DNA of 64,000 bases, from assembly GCA_052093225.1 (NCBI GenBank), contig JBQDDG010000014.1:4937-68936 (forward strand), in the 5' to 3' direction. This DNA comes from JB111 sp052093225 (GTDB taxonomy: Bacteria; Actinomycetota; Actinomycetes; Actinomycetales; Actinomycetaceae). Numbering within the stretch: the stretch's first letter is position 1; each line of letters begins with the position of its first letter. This document shows, piece after piece, positions 16,147-24,184 of the stretch. The position numbers were made by a program, and so were the translations under genes. The notes under the pieces were generated by a model. The model was not told the origin of the DNA, ran no database searches, and saw nothing but the letters and a program-made list of their open reading frames with translations.

Positions 16147-16695
16147 ATGCATGACCGGGTGAGCGACTACCTCGACCAGTGGCGCGCCGTGCGTCCGGGC
16201 CTCGACCTCGCGCCGATGAGCGTGACGGGGCGCGTCTCGCGGGCCGCGGACCTCCTCGCGCAGTCGATGCGCGGCTTCTTCGCCGAGCACGACGTGCAGC
16301 CCGGGGAGTACGACGTCCTTTCCGCCCTGCGCCGCGCCGGGGAGCCCTACACGCTCACCGCGGGCGCCCTCACCGACAGCATGATGGTGACCGCCGGTGC
16401 GATGACGAACCGGCTCTCTCGGCTCGAGGAGAAGGGGCTCGTCGAGCGGGCGACCGACCCGGGCAACCGGCGCAGCGTCCTCGTCAGCCTCACCGGCGCG
16501 GGGAGGGACGCCATCGAGGAGCTCGTCGTCGCGCACACCGCCGCGGAGGGCGAGCTGCTCGGCGCGCTGGACCGCGCGGACCTCGACCGGCTCGCCGACC
16601 TGCTCGAGCTCCTGCTCGCCGGGCTCGGGGACCGCTCCCGGGCCCGCGGCGACCGGACAGGCGACGACGAGGACCCCGACCGGGCCGGCGACTGA
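16147..16695 (+). CDS. MarR-family transcriptional regulator
   Basis: 182 residues. Winged helix region: EYDVLSALRRAGEPYTLTAGAL, MMVTAGAMTNRLSRLEEKGLV (recognition helix) and RATDPGNRRSVLVSLT (wing). The C-terminal 25 residues are a charged tail. TATCCT (16135-16140) lies 6 nt before the ATG. It probably represses its own promoter and the divergent small membrane gene. The ligand is unknown. Confidence 0.9.
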   Translation: MHDRVSDYLDQWRAVRPGLDLAPMSVTGRVSRAADLLAQSMRGFFAEHDVQPGEYDVLSALRRAGEPYTLTAGALTDSMMVTAGAMTNRLSRLEEKGLVERATDPGNRRSVLVSLTGAGRDAIEELVVAHTAAEGELLGALDRADLDRLADLLELLLAGLGDRSRARGDRTGDDEDPDRAGD

Positions 16696-16715
16696 GACCT
16701 TCTAGACTCCGGCGC

Positions 16716-17003
16716 ATGGAGCTCGAGTTCTCCGGCGAGATCATCCACTGGCGGGGTCCCGCACCCTTCCTCTTCGTGCCGGTCCCGCCCGGGGCGCGCG
16801 AGGACATCCGGTCCGTCGCGCGCGAGGTGTCCTACGGCTGGGGCGTCATCCCTGTGACCGCACGGATCGGCGGCACCACCTTCACCACCTCGCTCTTCCC
16901 CCGCGACGGCGGCTACCTCGTCCCCGTCAAGGTCGCCGTGCAGCGCGTGGAGGAGGTCGACCTCGGGGACACGGTCACCGTCCACCTGACCATCGACGTC
17001 TGA
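16716..17003 (+). CDS. DUF1905 domain protein
   Basis: 95 residues, a compact beta-barrel-like protein of the DUF1905 family: FSGEIIHWRGPAPFLFVPVP, SYGWGVIPVTARIGGTTFTTSLFP and a C-terminal GDTVTVHLTIDV. Molecular role unknown. TAGACT (16703-16708) lies 7 nt before the ATG, an excellent leaderless start. A scaffold gap follows. Confidence 0.85.
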   Translation: MELEFSGEIIHWRGPAPFLFVPVPPGAREDIRSVAREVSYGWGVIPVTARIGGTTFTTSLFPRDGGYLVPVKVAVQRVEEVDLGDTVTVHLTIDV

Positions 17004-17064
17004 CCCTCGCCGCGACCCGATGCCCCGGTGACGGGACTACGGGACCGCGCTCGTCGGCGTCGTG

Positions 17065-17164
17065 NNNNNNNNNNNNNNNNNNNNNNNNNNNNNNNNNNNN
17101 NNNNNNNNNNNNNNNNNNNNNNNNNNNNNNNNNNNNNNNNNNNNNNNNNNNNNNNNNNNNNNNN
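17065..17164. other. Scaffold gap (100 N), probably artefactual
   Basis: The 55 bases before the gap (17010-17064) are identical to the 55 bases after it (17165-17219). This is what overlapping contig ends joined by arbitrary N look like; collapsing them would give a continuous sequence with no break between the DUF1905 and reductase genes. Confidence 0.9.
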
Positions 17165-17191
17165 CCGCGACCCGATGCCCCGGTGACGGGA

Positions 17192-17773
17192 CTACGGGAC
17201 CGCGCTCGTCGGCGTCGTGGCCCCCGCCCAGACCGGGTCACCCGGCCCGAGCACGTCGTAGACCGCGGTGACGAGGCTGCCGCTGCGCGCCACCTCCCGC
17301 AGCTCGAGGGCGAGCCGGCGGGGCAGCAGCGGGCGGCCCGCGCCCAGCGTGGCCGCGGCGATCGAGACGCGGAGCTCGTCGAGCAGTCCGGCGTCCGCCA
17401 GCTGGCCCGCGAGGTCTCCCCCGCCGACGACCCACACGTCCTTGCCGCCGGCCGCCGCCACCAGGCGCCGGTGGATCTCGCGCACGTCGCCCTTGACGAA
17501 CCTCACGTCCGCTCCATCGGGGGCGGCGAGATCGGCGTGCGTGGCCACGAAGGACGGCAGGTCGTAGGGCCACGCGCCGTCACCGAGCTCACTGCGCACC
17601 CACTCGTACGTCGTGCGGCCCATGAGCAGGGCCCCCACGCGGCCGACGAGCTCCTCGTAGTCCTTCGTCACCGCGTCGTCATGCTCCTGGACGAAGAGCC
17701 AGGCCAGCGAGTCGTGCTCGTCCGCGAGGAATCCGTCCAGCGTGGTCGCCGTGTAGTACACCGTCCGCGTCAT
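17192..17773 (-). CDS. Dihydrofolate reductase/RibD C-terminal domain protein
   Basis: 193 residues. The RibD_C fold is clear: YTATTLDGFLADEHDSLAWL, LLMGRTTYEWV and WVVGGGDLAGQLADAGLLDEL. These NADPH-binding reductases of unknown substrate (YyaP/YwjB type) are common in actinobacteria. ATG at 17773. Its stop lies in the sequence duplicated around the scaffold gap. Confidence 0.88.
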   Translation of the reverse strand: MTRTVYYTATTLDGFLADEHDSLAWLFVQEHDDAVTKDYEELVGRVGALLMGRTTYEWVRSELGDGAWPYDLPSFVATHADLAAPDGADVRFVKGDVREIHRRLVAAAGGKDVWVVGGGDLAGQLADAGLLDELRVSIAAATLGAGRPLLPRRLALELREVARSGSLVTAVYDVLGPGDPVWAGATTPTSAVP

Positions 17774-17831
17774 GACGCCACCGTCGCACCCGGGGCCGAC
17801 ACCGGCAGGCGGGGCTCATACCGGTCGCCGC

Positions 17832-18482
17832 CTATCTCCCGACGTCCTGGTCCTCCAGTGCGGCCACGAGCTCACGCAGGCCCGCCGGCGTGGCACCCAG
17901 CTGGCCCACGGGCTCGTCGACGAGCGTGTCGGCCCGGGTGCGGTCGATCGCGGCGTCACCACCACCGTCCCCGGGGCGCTGGAAGACGATCGCATCGAGG
18001 TCGCCGATCGTGGCGAGCAGGAGCGCGCCCCGGTCGCGGACGGCCTCCGGCCACGCGTCGCCGTCGAGCGCCGGGTCGACGGAGGTCCAGTCGATGACGA
18101 GCAGGACCCGCGGTCCCGTCTCGATACTCAGGGTGTATCCGCCGAGCTCGCCGATCCCGGCGGCGTCGAGCAGCTCCACCACCGCGGAACGGTCCTCGAC
18201 CGTCGCGGTCCGGGCGGCGTCGAGCCCCTCGACGTCGACGGTCTCCGTCAGCTCCGCCGGACCGCCGGTACGGAAGGTGGAGACGGCGCCGTCGGGCTCC
18301 ACGGCCGGTGCCGTCGGCTCCTGCGCAGGCAGACCGCCCTGCGCCTCACCGCCGCCCCCCTCCTGCGGCCAGGCGACCACCATCGTGGGGATCGCCCGGT
18401 CGTCCGCGCTCCCGCACGCGCCGGTGCCGAGCAGGGCGAGCGTGCTCCCGAGCGCGGCTACCGACCGGGTCGACGCGATCAT
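17832..18482 (-). CDS. Putative secreted lipoprotein
   Basis: 216 residues from the ATG at 18482: a short signal (VAALGSTLALLGTGAC) with a lipid-acceptor-like Cys at about 24, an Ala/Pro/Glu-rich linker, then a soluble domain (about 75-200). The -3 position of the lipobox is Thr, which is atypical, so lipidation is likely but not certain. An ATG at 18515 would add 11 residues. No family assigned. Confidence 0.6.
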   Translation of the reverse strand: MIASTRSVAALGSTLALLGTGACGSADDRAIPTMVVAWPQEGGGGEAQGGLPAQEPTAPAVEPDGAVSTFRTGGPAELTETVDVEGLDAARTATVEDRSAVVELLDAAGIGELGGYTLSIETGPRVLLVIDWTSVDPALDGDAWPEAVRDRGALLLATIGDLDAIVFQRPGDGGGDAAIDRTRADTLVDEPVGQLGATPAGLRELVAALEDQDVGR

Positions 18483-18541
18483 TGCCTCATGGTGGCACGC
18501 GGCGCGCGCCGGCACAGATCGCGTCGGGCCCGTCCGCCGGG

Positions 18542-18629
18542 GCGCCCGGGAGCGGCCCGGTCAGCGCCCGGGAGCGGCCCGGTCAGTGCTCGGGACCAGC
18601 CCGGTCAGTGCTCGGGACCAGGCCGGTCA
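18542..18629. repeat. 22-bp tandem repeat, 4 copies, over a gene end
   Basis: Four units starting at 18542, 18564, 18586 and 18608. Copies 1-2 are identical; 3-4 differ at one base. Each ends in GGTCA, so each carries a TGA on the minus strand; the last is the stop of the SRPBCC gene. Confidence 0.9.
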
Positions 18630-19115
18630 GCGCTCCGCGAGGACCTCGTCGATCTGGTTGATCGCCGAGGTCGTCCCCTCCTCGACCCCCATCTCGACGA
18701 CCGTGCGCAGCCCGTCCTCGGTGTCGTAGACGCTGGTGAACACGGCGCGGGTCCCGGTGCCGTCGGGCTCGAACCGGTACGTGCACGACGCGACCGGCAT
18801 GGTCTCGACGGGGCGGAGGTCGGCGTCGGCGAACCCGTCCCGGAAGCTGAACCGGTGCGGCTCCTCGACGTCGGTGATCTCCCACCACCCGCCGAACCTG
18901 TCGCCGTCGGGGCCGGTCATGTAGTAGCGCGACCGGGCACCGGGCGTGAGCTCGTGCTCGACGAACGTGGCGGGGTAGTCCGGCGGTCCCCAGACCTGCT
19001 CGAGCCGGCGCGGGTCGGCGTACAGCGCCCACACCGCCTCGACGGGCGCGTCGAAGTACGCCGTGATGGTGATCGTCCTGGTCGTGACGTCGGTCGTGAT
19101 GTCGGTGACGGGCAT
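18627..19115 (-). CDS. SRPBCC/AHSA1 domain protein
   Basis: 162 residues: TITAYFDAPVEAVWALYADPRRLEQVWGPP at the start, YYMTGPDGDRFGGWWEI in the middle and a C-terminal amphipathic helix, all typical of the AHSA1 branch. Role unknown. It starts one base after the stop of the ArsR gene and is therefore co-transcribed; ArsR + AHSA1 pairs are very common in actinobacteria, the regulator acting on its own unit. Confidence 0.88.
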   Translation of the reverse strand: MPVTDITTDVTTRTITITAYFDAPVEAVWALYADPRRLEQVWGPPDYPATFVEHELTPGARSRYYMTGPDGDRFGGWWEITDVEEPHRFSFRDGFADADLRPVETMPVASCTYRFEPDGTGTRAVFTSVYDTEDGLRTVVEMGVEEGTTSAINQIDEVLAER

Positions 19116-19116
19116 G

Positions 19117-19470
19117 TCAGGTCTCCTCCGGGTCGGGCCGCCTCGCGAGCAGCTCGTCGATGCGTTCGACGCGGCCTCTCCAGATCCCCTCCAGCTCGTC
19201 GAGCAGGGAGGCGACCGACCGGACCGCCGTGACGTCGCCGCTGGCGAGCTGCTCGCGACCGCTGCGCCGCTTGACGAGCAGACCCGCCCTCTCGAGGACG
19301 CGGACGTGCTTCTGGACCGCGGCGAAGCTCATGTCGTAGCGCGCCGCGAGCGCCGTGACCGAGTGTTCCCCGGCCAGGACCCTGCGCAGGATGTCGCGCC
19401 TGGTCCGGTCGGCGAGGGCGTGGAGCCGGGCGTCCGCCCGGTCCTCGTCGTCCGCCTCGGCCACCCCCAC
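19117..19470 (-). CDS. ArsR-family regulator
   Basis: 117 residues with a winged HTH: LHALADRTRRDILRRVLAG, SVTALAARYDMSFAAVQKHV, LERAGLLVKRRSGRE. It lacks the CxC metal motif of ArsR/SmtB sensors, so it is probably not a metal sensor. The GTG at 19470 directly follows the operator/promoter; GTG 19464 is an alternative start. Likely autorepressor of the two-gene unit. Confidence 0.85.
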   Translation of the reverse strand: MGVAEADDEDRADARLHALADRTRRDILRRVLAGEHSVTALAARYDMSFAAVQKHVRVLERAGLLVKRRSGREQLASGDVTAVRSVASLLDELEGIWRGRVERIDELLARRPDPEET

Positions 19471-19474
19471 AACT

Positions 19475-19501
19475 TACAACCGTTTGGTTGTAGATTGTCA
19501 A
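19475..19501 (-). promoter_or_regulatory. Promoter with embedded palindrome (ArsR operator)
   Basis: On the minus strand TTGACA (19496-19501) is followed after about 16 bases by TTGTAA. The spacer holds a perfect 7-bp inverted repeat, TACAACC-aaac-GGTTGTA (19475-19492). A repressor bound there would block polymerase, fitting autoregulation by the adjacent ArsR protein. Confidence 0.7.
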
Positions 19502-21213
19502 TGGGTCGGCGTCGTCCCGTCGCCCCCGGGCCGCGGAGACCGCAGCGCGTCGTCGACCGCCTGGAGCTCCGCCGCGAGCTCCGCCGCCGGCCTGCGCTCG
19601 GTCACGCGGCGGGCGAGGACGGCCGCGAGCGCCTCGCGCGCCCGCCCGAACCGCTCCCGGCGGCCCCACAGGTGCTGGTGCCAGGACGCGCCGAGGACGA
19701 GGTAGCCGATGTCCGACAGGACCCGTTCCATCTCCCGGAAGGGGCCAACCTCCTCCGGCGCGTCGGCGAGGGCCCGCCGCGCGACGGTGTCCGACTCGAG
19801 GAGCTCGACGTAGAGGTGCTGGCGTCGCCGGACGCCGTCGGGCGTGTCCTGCTCGCCCGCGACGAGGTCGGCGAGGACGGAGTCGAGCGCGACGGCGACC
19901 CGGCGGGCGTGCGCGCGCAGCACCACCTCCTTGCCGCCCAGCCCGCTGAGGACGAGCACGACGACGGCCGTCCCGACCCCGATCAACGTGTCGAGGAAGC
20001 GGTCCCACACGATCGTGTCGGTGTCCATGTCCGTCACGGTGGCCGAGATCGTCATCGCCAGCGGCGTGATGAGGGTGACCGCGAGGACGTAGTTGCGCGC
20101 GACGACCATCTCGATCGTGCCCTGGAGCAGGACGACGAGGAGCACCAGCCACCAGCCCTGCGGATCGACGAGCAGGACGAGGCTGAAGACCCCGAGGCCG
20201 AGCAGCGTGCCGACGACCCGCTGCAGGGCCTTGGTCGCCTGCGCGTACCTCGTCCCGCCCGTCTGGACGATGAGCGCGGCGAAGACGACCGCCCAGTACA
20301 CGTGGTCGTTGCCCAGCAGCGTCGCCACGGTGCCGGCGACGGCGGTCGCGACGAGGAGGCGCAGCGCGACGAGCATGCTCTCCGAGGGCCACCAGGCCGC
20401 CTGGCGCAGGAGGTACCCGGCGTCTGGGCGCCCGAGGGAGGAGTAGCGCACCTGGGTGCGCTCGACCTGTCGCTGCTCGGCATCGGTGCGGCCGTAGTCG
20501 GCCTCCGGCGTCTCCACGGTGTCGGTCGCCGGCTCGTCGGCCCGGTCGGCGTCGCTCTCCCACGGCTGGGGATCGACGCCGGCCACGAGGCCGCTGAGCC
20601 GCGCCGTCGTGGCGACGTAGCGGTCGTGCGCGCTCTCGAGCCGCGGGCGGAAGCCGCCGGCCTCCCCGCCGTCGGTCACCGCCGTCCACGCGGCGTGGAG
20701 GGCCGCGGACGCCTCGGCGCGGCGCCGGTCGAGCGCGGCGGGGTCACCGGCGGTCGCCGCCTGGTCGAAGCTCCACACGCTGGACTCGGCGGACCGCACG
20801 GCGGCCTCCTCGATCCCGTGCCGCCCCAGCCAGATGTCCGAGGTCCCGACGACGACGGAGGTCACCGCCCCGACCGCCGCCATCCCGAGGATGAGCGCGG
20901 GTGAGGTGCCGCCGGCCGCAGCGAGGTTCGAGACCCCGGCGCCGAGGGCGAAGAAGAAGACGCCGGGCGGCCCGATCCGCAGCGCGTGGGCCACGAAGCC
21001 GACGACGCCGCACAGGAGCACGAACGTCACCAGCGACACCCAGATGTTGACCAAGCTCAGCACGCCGACGAGGCTGCACAGCCACATGCCCACGCCGACG
21101 CCGCCGACGAGGCCGACCCTGCGACGAGCCGGCGCGCCGGCGCCGTAGAGGATCGAGAAGCCGCCGAGGCTCGTGAGGAATCCGGCGGCCGGATAGCCGA
21201 CGGCGGTCGCCAC
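19498..21213 (-). CDS. FUSC-family membrane protein
   Basis: 571 residues: six N-terminal membrane helices, a soluble stretch (about 140-270), then a second helix cluster containing the FUSC-like core (VYWAVVFAALIVQTGG, RVVGTLLGLGVFSLVLL, DRFLDTLIGVGTAVVVLVL) and a soluble C-terminus. FUSC proteins resemble aromatic-acid efflux pumps. The GTG at 21213 is the only usual start, yet upstream in-frame codons (LRAATAIGLPVV) look like the missing start of helix 1, ending at a TAG (21277-21279). The true start may be a non-canonical codon. Confidence 0.75.
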   Translation of the reverse strand: MATAVGYPAAGFLTSLGGFSILYGAGAPARRRVGLVGGVGVGMWLCSLVGVLSLVNIWVSLVTFVLLCGVVGFVAHALRIGPPGVFFFALGAGVSNLAAAGGTSPALILGMAAVGAVTSVVVGTSDIWLGRHGIEEAAVRSAESSVWSFDQAATAGDPAALDRRRAEASAALHAAWTAVTDGGEAGGFRPRLESAHDRYVATTARLSGLVAGVDPQPWESDADRADEPATDTVETPEADYGRTDAEQRQVERTQVRYSSLGRPDAGYLLRQAAWWPSESMLVALRLLVATAVAGTVATLLGNDHVYWAVVFAALIVQTGGTRYAQATKALQRVVGTLLGLGVFSLVLLVDPQGWWLVLLVVLLQGTIEMVVARNYVLAVTLITPLAMTISATVTDMDTDTIVWDRFLDTLIGVGTAVVVLVLSGLGGKEVVLRAHARRVAVALDSVLADLVAGEQDTPDGVRRRQHLYVELLESDTVARRALADAPEEVGPFREMERVLSDIGYLVLGASWHQHLWGRRERFGRAREALAAVLARRVTERRPAAELAAELQAVDDALRSPRPGGDGTTPTH

Positions 21214-21445
21214 GACGACGGGGAGCCCGATCGCCGTCGCCGCACGCAGGGCGACGGCGAGGCGCGGCGGGCTCGGCTAGATCGTCACCAGGCTCCGCAG
21301 GTCCACGAACGGTCGGCGGGTCATCGTGGGCCGCCGTCCGCCGTCGGGGAGGAGAAGCTCTGCCGCTCCTCGCCCGTGCCGTCCACGGGGGTCATGGTAG
21401 GCCCGGCCGGTGCGTGGGCGCCGCCCGACCACTAGCGTCGGGCCC

Positions 21446-22738
21446 ATGCCGACGACGCACGACGCGCGCACCGCCCGGGTGGCGGAGGTCATGGCCGACC
21501 ACGCGAGCGAGCGTGCCGCACCCGGGGCACCCGGCGCCGTCTGGGCGATCGCGTCCGGGCCTCGCGAGGACCGCCGCACGACGGTCGCCGCGACGGGCGG
21601 GCTCGCGGAGGACACACTGTTCCGCACGGCGTCGGTGACGAAGCTGACGACGACGGTGCTCGTCCTCGCCCTCGTGGAGGACGGCGTGCTCGCCCTCGAC
21701 TCCCCGCTCACGCGGTGGGTGCCGACCTGGCGCGGGCGCGAGGTGCTGCGCGTACGTCACGGCGGCGTCGAGGACACCGTGCCGGCCGCGCGCGACCTCA
21801 CCGTCCGCGACCTGCTGCTCATGGGGCTCGGGCTGGGCTACGACCTCGCGGCCCCGCCGGACGACGAGCTGACCGCCGCGAGCATGGACGCCGGGATCAT
21901 GAGCGGCTGGAGCGGGCCGGCGCTCGACCCTGAGCAGTGGGCGCTGCGCGTGGCCTCGCTCCCGATGCACCACCAGCCCGGGCGGGGGTGGCTCTACCAG
22001 TCCTCGTTCGACGCGCTGACGGTGGTCGTCGAGCTCGCGACGGGGCGGAGGTTCGACGAGGTGCTGCGCGAGCGGGTGCTCGGCCCGGCGACGATGACGG
22101 AGACCGGGTACGCGGTGCCGGTGGGCGACCTGCACCGGGTGCCCGCGTTCGTGCAGCTCGGCGCGGACGGCGCGGCGACCGAGCTCGCACCTGCCGCGGA
22201 GCCGGCGCTCGCCGACCGCCCGGCGTTCTGCTCGGGCGCGGCGGGGCTCGTCTCGACGGCGAGCGACCTCCTGGCGTTCGCGCAGGTGCTCCTCGACGGC
22301 GGTGTCGGTCCGGGCGGTGTCGGTCTGGACAGCGGCCCGAGCAGCAGCGGCGCTCCCGACACCGGGGCCGCTCCGGGCAGCAGCGCCTCTCCGGGCCGCG
22401 GCGGACCGGACGGCGTTGCTCCTGTCGGCGTCGCTCCGGGCAGCGGGCGGATCCTCGGCGCCGGCTCGGTCGAGGCGATGCGGACCGACGCCCTCTCCGA
22501 CGAGACCCGCGAGATGGCGGCCGCGTTCCTCGAGCCCGGCTGGTCGTGGGGCCTCGGGGCGGGCATCGACGACGCCGGCGGGTTCGGCTGGGACGGCGGA
22601 ACGGGGACGAGCCTGTTCGTCTACCCGGAGCGACAGGTCGCCGGGGTGCTGCTCACCCGGCGCGGCATGGCGGGCCCGACGAGACCAACCTGGCTGACCG
22701 ACTTCTGGTCGGCCGTGCTCGAGGACCCGCAGGGCTGA
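21446..22738 (+). CDS. Serine hydrolase (beta-lactamase/PBP4*-like)
   Basis: 430 residues of the beta-lactamase-related family. Catalytic SxxK is FRTASVTKLT (about 59-64), the Tyr motif is WLYQSSF, and a C-terminal GGTGTSLFVYP corresponds to the third motif. A Gly/Ser/Pro-rich insertion (about residues 287-335, built of near-repeats such as GVGPGGVGLD) sits in a surface loop. No signal peptide, so likely cytosolic esterase/amidase. TAGCGT (21433-21438) lies 7 nt before the ATG. Confidence 0.85.
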   Translation: MPTTHDARTARVAEVMADHASERAAPGAPGAVWAIASGPREDRRTTVAATGGLAEDTLFRTASVTKLTTTVLVLALVEDGVLALDSPLTRWVPTWRGREVLRVRHGGVEDTVPAARDLTVRDLLLMGLGLGYDLAAPPDDELTAASMDAGIMSGWSGPALDPEQWALRVASLPMHHQPGRGWLYQSSFDALTVVVELATGRRFDEVLRERVLGPATMTETGYAVPVGDLHRVPAFVQLGADGAATELAPAAEPALADRPAFCSGAAGLVSTASDLLAFAQVLLDGGVGPGGVGLDSGPSSSGAPDTGAAPGSSASPGRGGPDGVAPVGVAPGSGRILGAGSVEAMRTDALSDETREMAAAFLEPGWSWGLGAGIDDAGGFGWDGGTGTSLFVYPERQVAGVLLTRRGMAGPTRPTWLTDFWSAVLEDPQG

Positions 22739-22815
22739 CGCCGGAGCCGGACGGCCCGCCGGATCGCAGGCTCGGCGTCGGGGCCGGACCGCGGGGTGGG
22801 AGACCCGCCCAGCTC

Positions 22816-23433
22816 CTACCCCCAGGACTGGCGCAGCGTGCGCGTGCGGCGGGTCTGGCGGACCTGGACGAAGATCCCGGCGACGACGAGGGCGAGCTGG
22901 CCGACGTACCAGAGGGGCTGATCGACGAGGGCGACGCGGGTGTCGGCGTAACGGTCGAGGTCGGCCTCGCCGAGCAGCAGCATGAGTCCGCCGACGACGG
23001 CGCTCGCACCCGCCAACGCGCTGAGGACGACGAGGACGAGGTCGGGCATGTCCGTGACCGCAGCGATGAGCCCGAGCACCACGCCGCCGAGCACGCCCAC
23101 GAGCGTGATCATCCACGGTTCGGAGACGCCGAGGGCGCCGGCGACGGTGCGGCCGAGCACGAACCCTGTCGACACGAACGCGAGCACGACGGCGATCGTG
23201 AAGAACACGAAGGCCAGCCAGGCGAAGACGACGGCGAGGACGATCGCGGCGACCCAGCCCGCCGTCGTCGCGAGGAGTCCCTCGCCGGTCACCTCGGCCA
23301 CGACCACCATGCCCAGTCCGAAGCCGATGAACGCGCCCCACAGGGCGAGCAGGACCCGCATGGCGCCGCGCCCGCGGAAGCACAGCAGCAGTCCGATGAC
23401 CAGGGCAATCACGCCCACGACGACGTCGCTCAT
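22816..23433 (-). CDS. DUF4203-like multi-helix membrane protein
   Basis: 205 residues with six to seven transmembrane helices spaced closely from residue 4 to about 150 and a final one at about 175-190, then a basic tail (VRQTRRTRTLRQ). Composition and layout match DUF4203/TM7S3-like proteins, whose function is unknown. AAGGAG lies 7 nt before the ATG. Its upstream region is the 750-base repeat stretch. Confidence 0.7.
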   Translation of the reverse strand: MSDVVVGVIALVIGLLLCFRGRGAMRVLLALWGAFIGFGLGMVVVAEVTGEGLLATTAGWVAAIVLAVVFAWLAFVFFTIAVVLAFVSTGFVLGRTVAGALGVSEPWMITLVGVLGGVVLGLIAAVTDMPDLVLVVLSALAGASAVVGGLMLLLGEADLDRYADTRVALVDQPLWYVGQLALVVAGIFVQVRQTRRTRTLRQSWG

Positions 23434-23460
23434 CCCAGTACTCCTTCAACGTGCGTGGTG

Positions 23461-23590
23461 GCAGTGTGCGGCACAGCCGGTCCGGTGCAGCGTGCGTGGT
23501 GCTCAGTCCGTCGCGGTGTGCATGGCTTCCGGCCTGCCGCGGTGTGCACGGCGCTCAGTCCATTGCGGTGTGCACGGACGCCGGCCGGTC
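23461..23590. repeat. 26-bp tandem repeat, 5 degenerate copies
   Basis: Units start at 23461, 23487, 23513, 23539 and 23565, each opening with a GCRGTGTGCRYGG-like core, followed by a more variable half. They lie just upstream of the DUF4203-like gene and could hold regulator sites (GTGCAC dyad in the later copies). Confidence 0.75.
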
Positions 23591-23652
23591 GGGACCGACT
23601 CCTCCATGATCGCCCCCGACGCCGCCCCTGTGGGGCCCGGCCCCTGTGGCTC

Positions 23653-24145
23653 GACTCGTACTCCTGGAGCTCGAGTCGTACCCCCACGCCCCGCTCCGCT
23701 TCCTCCGGCACCCCCAGTCGTATCTCCGCAGCTCGACTCGTCCTCCCGGGGCCCGAGTCGTACCCCCACGCTCGAGACGTACGTCCAGGAAGTACAACTC
23801 GGCCCACCAGGTACGACTCGCCACCCGAAAGTACGACTCGGCGCGCGAGGGGACCGGGGCTCGACTGCTCCTGGCTCCACTCGCGCCTTCACGCCCGCAG
23901 TCCTCACCCCCACCTCGAGTCGTACTCCTGGGGCTCGAGTCGTACCCCCACGCTCGAGTCGTACGTCCAGGAAGTACGACTCGGCCCACCAGGTACGACT
24001 CGGCGCCGGAAAGTACGAGTCGGCGCGCGAGGGAGCGGGCGGATCGCCCACCAGGTACGAGTCGGCACCCGAAAGTACGAATCGGCGCGCAAGGGACCGG
24101 GCGGGGCGCCCAGGAGGTACGAGTCGGCGCCGGAAAGTACGACTC
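23653..24145. repeat. Array of 19 oriented 9-bp motifs (GAGTCGTAC) at 19-20 bp phasing
   Basis: Forward copies (GAGTCGTAC or one/two mismatches) start at 23653, 23673, 23715, 23735, 23755, 23774, 23917, 23937, 23956; reverse copies (GTACGACTC and variants) at 23792, 23811, 23831, 23974, 23993, 24013, 24055, 24075, 24117, 24137. Within clusters the spacing is 19 or 20 bp. The block of three forward and three reverse sites, with an 18-bp centre, occurs twice, 182 bp apart; the reverse pairs then repeat with a 62-bp period. The stretch lies between two same-strand genes and codes for nothing recognisable. Confidence 0.9.
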
Positions 24146-24184
24146 GCCGCGCGAGAGCCCGGCCCTCGCCTGCTCCCGACCCGC

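Noticed and set aside
23653..24145. Array considered as CRISPR
   Set aside because: The repeated unit is 9 bp in both orientations with partly conserved 10-bp spacers; no 25-37-bp repeats with unique spacers, no cas genes.
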